Assembly: GCA_045601445.1 (NCBI GenBank)
Contig: JAZRZQ010000119.1
Span: 1 to 8,625, forward strand
Direction: 5' to 3'
DNA from: RGIG5579 sp045601445
Lineage (GTDB): Bacteria; Bacillota; Clostridia; Oscillospirales; SIG627
Length of the DNA: 8,625 nucleotides
The notes beneath the pieces are model-generated. The model was not told where the DNA came from, ran no database searches, and saw only the letters and a list, made by a program, of their open reading frames with translations. The position numbers were made by a program, and so were the translations under genes. Of the stretch, positions 4,813-8,625 are shown piece after piece. Position 1 is the stretch's first letter, and each line of letters begins with the position of its first letter.

Positions 4813-6006
4813 ATGTGTAAAAAAGAAGAATGCGCAAGCGAGAGCGCTGCGTTGAAAAAAGAAAAAAAGACCAACCGCAGGATTGTAAAGCGAGTGCTTT
4901 GCACCGTCGGCATTTTCCTGCTCTCCCTTTTGCTTGCTGTTATTTTAATATTTTTATTTATCCTGTACTCCCCTTGGACCAGAGAGCTTCGGGATCGGTA
5001 TATCCTGATGACGTACATGACCTCCAATCCTTGGCTTTGCACCACCTTTTTCTCGCAGGAGACCATTGATCGAGTCTTTATGGAAAACGGAAGTGAAATT
5101 CCCGACGAGCCGCAGGACCCTTCGCTGATCACACCGCATCCCTCTCCCGAAACAGGCGTGGAAACGGGAACGGAAGAAACAAAAACCGAAGAGCCTCAGA
5201 AGCCGATCAAGCCGTTTCATTTATCGGAAAAGTACCCCGGCGAAAGCATTTACGATGACGGTGAAGTGCAGATCGTTCAGTTTTCGGGAACGACTCCCGT
5301 TGGCAAATACACGGCGCGTCTGATTCAAATCAAGGATCCTTCCCGCGTGTTTCTCGGTGTGACCAACCGTGTCGGCAGTGTTGGCGGCAGTGCGGGTCAC
5401 GGACAGCTCATCAGTGATTTCTGCACGACCAACGACGCGCTTTGCGGCATCAATGCAAGCGGCTTTGTGGACGAGGGCGGCGTCGGAAGCGGCGGTATTC
5501 CCCTCGGGACGGTCATCAAAAACGGGATTTACACCGTATACACCAACGAATGGCGTCACTCGATCATCGGCTTTGACGAAAACAATATGCTCGTGATGGG
5601 TGAGTTTACCGAAGAAGAATGCCGCGATCGCGGAATCCGAGATGCGATGAGCTGGCGTCAGCCCGCGCTTCTCATTCTCAACGGAAAGATCGTGGAGCAA
5701 TACGGTCTGGCAGGTGGCTACGATCCCCGATCGGCCATCGGTCAATGCGCGGACGGAACGGTGCTTCTTTTGGTGGTGGACGGAAGCTCCCTTCGCGGCG
5801 TGGACGGCGCAAACTTTGCTTTGATGGCGGATATTCTTTACAGCTACGGAGCGGTGAACGCGGCCAATCTGGACGGCGGTACGTCCTCGTGTATGGCGCT
5901 GAACGGCAAGCTCATCAACACGGTGTGCAATCCACCCATTGCCAAGCGCGGTCGCTACCTTGCCACGGCCTGGCTCGTAAGAAACGAAGCGACGCCACAG
6001 CCGTAA
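4813..6006 (+). CDS. Membrane-anchored NAGPA-type phosphodiester glycosidase
   Basis: A 397-residue protein. A charged cytoplasmic tail (1-28) is followed by one membrane span (29-52). Next comes a short extracellular region, then a Glu/Thr/Pro-rich linker (about 93-135). The catalytic domain of the phosphodiester glycosidase (NAGPA) family occupies about 145-392. Family landmarks are GINASGFV in place of the usual GINGGF, DPRSAIG (304-310), VVDG (321-324) and NLDGGTSS (352-359) near the end. Members hydrolyse sugar-phosphate diester bonds; the mammalian enzyme uncovers mannose-6-phosphate. Bacterial ones are often linked to wall glycopolymers or exopolysaccharide. This protein would act outside the membrane, with teichoic-acid-like or capsule substrates possible but unproven. 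The start has a weak ribosome site, GGGA (4801-4804), so translation may be modest. It is not in an operon with the aro genes, which run the opposite way. Confidence 0.85.
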   Translation: MCKKEECASESAALKKEKKTNRRIVKRVLCTVGIFLLSLLLAVILIFLFILYSPWTRELRDRYILMTYMTSNPWLCTTFFSQETIDRVFMENGSEIPDEPQDPSLITPHPSPETGVETGTEETKTEEPQKPIKPFHLSEKYPGESIYDDGEVQIVQFSGTTPVGKYTARLIQIKDPSRVFLGVTNRVGSVGGSAGHGQLISDFCTTNDALCGINASGFVDEGGVGSGGIPLGTVIKNGIYTVYTNEWRHSIIGFDENNMLVMGEFTEEECRDRGIRDAMSWRQPALLILNGKIVEQYGLAGGYDPRSAIGQCADGTVLLLVVDGSSLRGVDGANFALMADILYSYGAVNAANLDGGTSSCMALNGKLINTVCNPPIAKRGRYLATAWLVRNEATPQP

Positions 6007-6020
6007 ATCATTAGATAAGA

Positions 6021-6048
6021 AAAAAAGGACGAAGATTCGTCCTTTTTT
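6021..6048. terminator. Bidirectional terminator between the glycosidase and tyrA
   Basis: AAAAAAGGACGAA (6021-6033) pairs with TTCGTCCTTTTTT (6036-6048). The realistic hairpin is GGACGA/TCGTCC with an AGAT loop, flanked by A and T runs. It ends the glycosidase transcript on the + strand (T-rich TTTTTTCTTTTT). On the - strand it ends the aro operon, whose last stop is at 6053. Confidence 0.9.
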
Positions 6049-6052
6049 CTTT

Positions 6053-6907
6053 TTATTTATCAAAGAGAGCGCGACGGGCGGTGGAATGGCGCATCATTTC
6101 CCGCATTCCCTCCACGTCCTCGGCTTCAAGCATTGCTTTAAGCTTGCCGAACTGATCCATAAACAGATTCATCTGCTCGAGAAGAACGCTTTTGTTCGCA
6201 ACGAATAATTCGCTCCACATCAGATCGTTGATTCTTGCGATTCGGGTGAGATCGCGGAAGGAGTCACCCGTGAATTTTTCGAGGTTTTCCTTTTCCGTGC
6301 AGGTCATCAGCGTCACGGCGATACAGTGTGTGAGCTGAGACAAAAAGCCGATCATTTCGTCGTGCTCCTCGGGAGAAAGCGTGGTGACGTTGGAAAAGCC
6401 GAGCAAGCGCCCAAGCTCGAGGCAGGTCTGAATGGCATCGGGGGTGTTTTTTTCGGTCGGAGTGACGATATAGTTTGCGCCGACGAACATTTTGTCCGTG
6501 CTGTTTTCGACACCCGAAACCTCGCGGCCCGCCATCGGGTGTGCCGCAATAAATTCCACGTCATCCCGAAGCATCTCTTGAATCTGATAGACGATACTGC
6601 TCTTGACACCGGTAACGTCGGTGATGAGAGCGCCTTTTTTCAGCAGGGACTGATTCTGTTCGATCCACTCCACGAAAACGTGCGGATAGAGGGCGAAGAT
6701 GACAAGATCGGCCTCGCCGATCAAATCACGATCAAGTTCGACCGAGCCTGCGTCGATGATCTTGTTTTTCAGCGCATAATCAATTGACTCCTGATCCAGC
6801 GTGATGGCGGCGATATGAAAACCGAAGCGCTTGAGCGCCTTGGCATAGCTTCCGCCCAAAAGGCCGAGGCCGACGATGAGTATTTTTTTGCTGACGTCTA
6901 CGATCAT
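6053..6907 (-). CDS. tyrA: Prephenate dehydrogenase
   Basis: A 284-residue cytoplasmic enzyme that oxidatively decarboxylates prephenate to 4-hydroxyphenylpyruvate in tyrosine synthesis. The NAD-binding Rossmann start is KILIVGLGLLGGS (8-20), and D38 at the end of the second strand favours NAD+ over NADP+. Other landmarks are DVTGVKS (97-103), the substrate-site HPMAG (123-127) and SQLTH (190-194), followed by the helical C-terminal dimer domain with SFRDLTRIA. The length fits the stand-alone form: no chorismate mutase and no C-terminal ACT domain, so feedback by tyrosine through ACT is not expected. The ATG shares its ATGA with the aroA stop (6904-6907). An AAAGGTGG site inside the end of aroA lies 7 bases upstream, so translation is coupled. 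Arogenate as the alternative substrate cannot be excluded. Confidence 0.93.
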   Translation of the reverse strand: MIVDVSKKILIVGLGLLGGSYAKALKRFGFHIAAITLDQESIDYALKNKIIDAGSVELDRDLIGEADLVIFALYPHVFVEWIEQNQSLLKKGALITDVTGVKSSIVYQIQEMLRDDVEFIAAHPMAGREVSGVENSTDKMFVGANYIVTPTEKNTPDAIQTCLELGRLLGFSNVTTLSPEEHDEMIGFLSQLTHCIAVTLMTCTEKENLEKFTGDSFRDLTRIARINDLMWSELFVANKSVLLEQMNLFMDQFGKLKAMLEAEDVEGMREMMRHSTARRALFDK

Positions 6908-8106
6908 AATAATTCCACCTTTGCTCCAAGCTTTCCGATGAGATCAAAAAAGTGCGGGAAGCTTTTTTTCACGGCCTCGACCCCTTGGATCGCGCCGCCC
7001 GTTTGTGTCAGGACAACCGACATCGCCATCACGATGCGGTGGTCGTTGTGCCCGTCAAGAATCACGCCGCAATCGCGCAGCTCTTGCTTGGGGACGATGA
7101 TTTGATTGTCTCCGAACACAAGCCCGCCGCCGAGCTTTTGCAATTCCTCGTGCATGGCCGCGCCACGGTCACTTTCCTTGGCCTTGAGCCGATCCGTCCC
7201 CGTGAAGGTGGCACCGTTTTTGAATGCGGCCAAGGCAAAGAGAATGGGGCCGAGATCGGGACAGTCGGAAAGATCAAGCGTTGGCGTGCCCTCTTGGATT
7301 TTTTTAAAATACTCGCGGTACACACGATCGCCCTGTAAGCTGTCCGGATTTAAGTTTTGAACCGTCACGGACGAGCCGAGATAATTAAACGCATCCAGAA
7401 AGGCGGCGTTGGAATAATCCCCTTCCATTTTTCCCGAAAAGGAAGAAAGGCTTGTGTGGCGAACGGCGATCTCGTATTCCCCGACAAAGGAAACCGTCGC
7501 GCCGAAGGAGCGCAGAGCCGAGATCGTCAGATCGACGTAGGAGCGGCTTTCAAAGGGCGGGAGAATCTCGATGGTCGAGTCTCCATCAACGCTTAAAAGC
7601 GCAAAGATCAGCCCCGTGATAAACTGACTGCTCACGTCTCCGCGAAGGCGATACCGACCGCAGGTCAGCTTGCCGCAAACGCTGAGAGCGTTTTTCTTTT
7701 TTTCAAACAGAAAGCCTCTGTCTCGGCAAAGGGTCTCATAAACGTCAAGCGGGCGCTGAAAGAGGCGATCGCTCCCCTTCAGAGTCACGCGCTTTCCCAA
7801 GGTAAGCGCCAGCGGGATAAAAAAGCGCAGGGTACTGCCGCTTTCGCGACAGTTCAAAACCGCCTCTTCGACCTTGAGAAAGCCCTTTGGGTCGACGAGA
7901 ACCTCGCCCCCGTTTACGGTGACGCCTGCCCCAAGGGCACGCAGGCAATCGATGCTTGCTAAAATATCCTCGCTGTAATCCACGCCGTCAAGACGGCATT
8001 TCTGCCCCGAAAGCGCCGCGCCGATCAGATAGCGATGCACCATACTTTTGGATGGGGGTGCTTCGGCAATGCCGTTCAAAAGGCATTTTTTCATGATTGC
8101 TTTCAT
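6904..8106 (-). CDS. aroA: 3-phosphoshikimate 1-carboxyvinyltransferase (EPSP synthase)
   Basis: A 400-residue enzyme, slightly shorter than E. coli AroA (427), that joins shikimate-3-phosphate and phosphoenolpyruvate to make EPSP. All main sites are visible: PPSKSMVHR (17-25), ESGSTLRFF (88-96), SSQF (159-162), DCPDLGP (the catalytic Asp region), RLKAKESDR, NDHR (354-357) and KSFPHFF (381-387). The site equivalent to E. coli Gly96 is kept (G90). The Pro101 position is Phe (F95), Thr97 is Ser, and the usual second Ser of the SKSxS motif is Val (V23). The start overlaps the kinase stop as ATGA (8103-8106) with only a weak ribosome site (GGAACG), which implies coupled translation. A second ATG at residue 5 is a minor alternative. 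Confidence 0.95.
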   Translation of the reverse strand: MKAIMKKCLLNGIAEAPPSKSMVHRYLIGAALSGQKCRLDGVDYSEDILASIDCLRALGAGVTVNGGEVLVDPKGFLKVEEAVLNCRESGSTLRFFIPLALTLGKRVTLKGSDRLFQRPLDVYETLCRDRGFLFEKKKNALSVCGKLTCGRYRLRGDVSSQFITGLIFALLSVDGDSTIEILPPFESRSYVDLTISALRSFGATVSFVGEYEIAVRHTSLSSFSGKMEGDYSNAAFLDAFNYLGSSVTVQNLNPDSLQGDRVYREYFKKIQEGTPTLDLSDCPDLGPILFALAAFKNGATFTGTDRLKAKESDRGAAMHEELQKLGGGLVFGDNQIIVPKQELRDCGVILDGHNDHRIVMAMSVVLTQTGGAIQGVEAVKKSFPHFFDLIGKLGAKVELL

Positions 8107-8625
8107 ACGATTCGTTCCGTTCGTTTTGCTACGATATAGTCTGCCTCCGCCTCGGGGGTCGCCATTTCGGGGACGATTACGTCGGCGGTTGCGCGATAGA
8201 TTTCCTTACGCTCGTCATAGAGCCTTGCCAATTTATCCTCGGTATCGGAAAGGGGACGGTCAGAGGTGGCACGAAGCCTTGACAGAGGAGCGTTGAGGTA
8301 AAAGAGCGTTCCGTTTTGCTTCAGACTCCGAACGTTTTCCTCCCTCAGAATCGCACCGCCGCCTGTGGAGATGATACGGCCTGCTTGACTTGATACCTCC
8401 CGAATCACCTCGGACTCAAGCTCACGGAAATAGGCTTCTCCTTTTTCGTCGACAAGCTGCTTGATGCTCGTGCCGCATCGCTTTTCGATCTCATGATCCG
8501 TGTCAATCAACTCATAGCCGTCAAGACGAATGAGACCACCGACCGTGCTTTTCCCGCTTCCCGGCATTCCCGTCAGGACGACGTTCTCCTTGGCGGCGAG
8601 GATGGTGGCAAACACGCGGTCTGCC
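8103..8625 (-). CDS. aroK: Shikimate kinase, 5' partial; possibly the C-terminal domain of a fusion
   Basis: It phosphorylates shikimate at the 3-hydroxyl with ATP, one step before EPSP synthase. Visible landmarks are the Walker A GMPGSGKST, the DTD motif (LIDTDHEIE), FRELESEVI with the substrate-binding Arg, STGGGAI, and the lid Arg in SDRPLS. The kinase domain itself is complete and of normal size. The frame remains open through the window edge: ADRVFATILAAKEN precedes the usual start of the kinase fold (NVVLTGMPG). A GTG at 8613-8615 could start a 170-residue protein, but no ribosome site is seen in the 10 bases available. Stand-alone kinases normally begin within a few residues of this strand, so extra N-terminal sequence suggests a fused upstream domain such as shikimate dehydrogenase (AroE). 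The stop overlaps the aroA start by 4 bases. Confidence 0.88.
   Translation of the reverse strand, partial: ADRVFATILAAKENVVLTGMPGSGKSTVGGLIRLDGYELIDTDHEIEKRCGTSIKQLVDEKGEAYFRELESEVIREVSSQAGRIISTGGGAILREENVRSLKQNGTLFYLNAPLSRLRATSDRPLSDTEDKLARLYDERKEIYRATADVIVPEMATPEAEADYIVAKRTERIV

Noticed and set aside
5221..6063. 280-codon open frame on the - strand across the glycosidase gene
   Set aside because: The + strand frame carries clear NAGPA-family motifs. The antisense frame has no recognisable domain and runs through the terminator hairpin at 6021-6048.
6326..6787. 153-codon + strand frame inside tyrA
   Set aside because: It is antisense to conserved tyrA motifs, with no ribosome site and no family resemblance.

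Overview
The window looks like part of a chromosome from a low-to-mid GC Gram-positive bacterium, most likely a gut-type Clostridia (Oscillospirales or a relative). The evidence is strong AAGGAGG ribosome sites, a sortase-type wall-sorting signal, a LysM wall-binding domain, SipW-type signal peptides, and a tight aroK-aroA-tyrA run. This placement rests on gene content and style, not on a database search. No ribosomal RNA, tRNA, CRISPR array, transposase or phage gene is visible.

Region 1 (1-3450, + strand) is a cell-surface operon. After the last 19 codons of an upstream gene comes a 280-base gap. It holds a GC-rich hairpin and a symmetrical, nested-hairpin repeat element of about 180 bp (122-303). 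Five closely spaced genes follow: a TasA/camelysin-like fibre subunit (341-904), a sortase-anchored partner (918-1592), a second TasA-like secreted protein (1615-2265), a SipW-type secreted protein with a C-terminal LysM domain (2303-3142), and a small cysteine-rich putative zinc-binding protein (3143-3400). A strong bidirectional terminator closes the operon. The set reads as a secreted fibre or biofilm-matrix system with two modes of wall attachment, covalent and LysM-mediated. Its dedicated SipW peptidase is not in the window and is probably upstream.

Region 2 (3455-6050) holds single genes with their own promoter candidates. A PPP-family metallophosphatase lies on the - strand and is transcribed divergently from a small four-helix membrane protein of unknown function. 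Next on the + strand is a membrane-anchored NAGPA-type phosphodiester glycosidase. A second bidirectional terminator (6021-6048) separates it from region 3.

Region 3 (6053-8625, - strand) is the end of an aromatic amino acid operon in the order shikimate kinase, EPSP synthase (aroA), prephenate dehydrogenase (tyrA). Both junctions are 4-base ATGA stop/start overlaps, so translation is probably coupled. The three enzymes cover shikimate phosphorylation, EPSP formation and the tyrosine-branch oxidation. The kinase reading frame stays open to the window edge, which suggests it may be the C-terminal part of a larger fusion protein.
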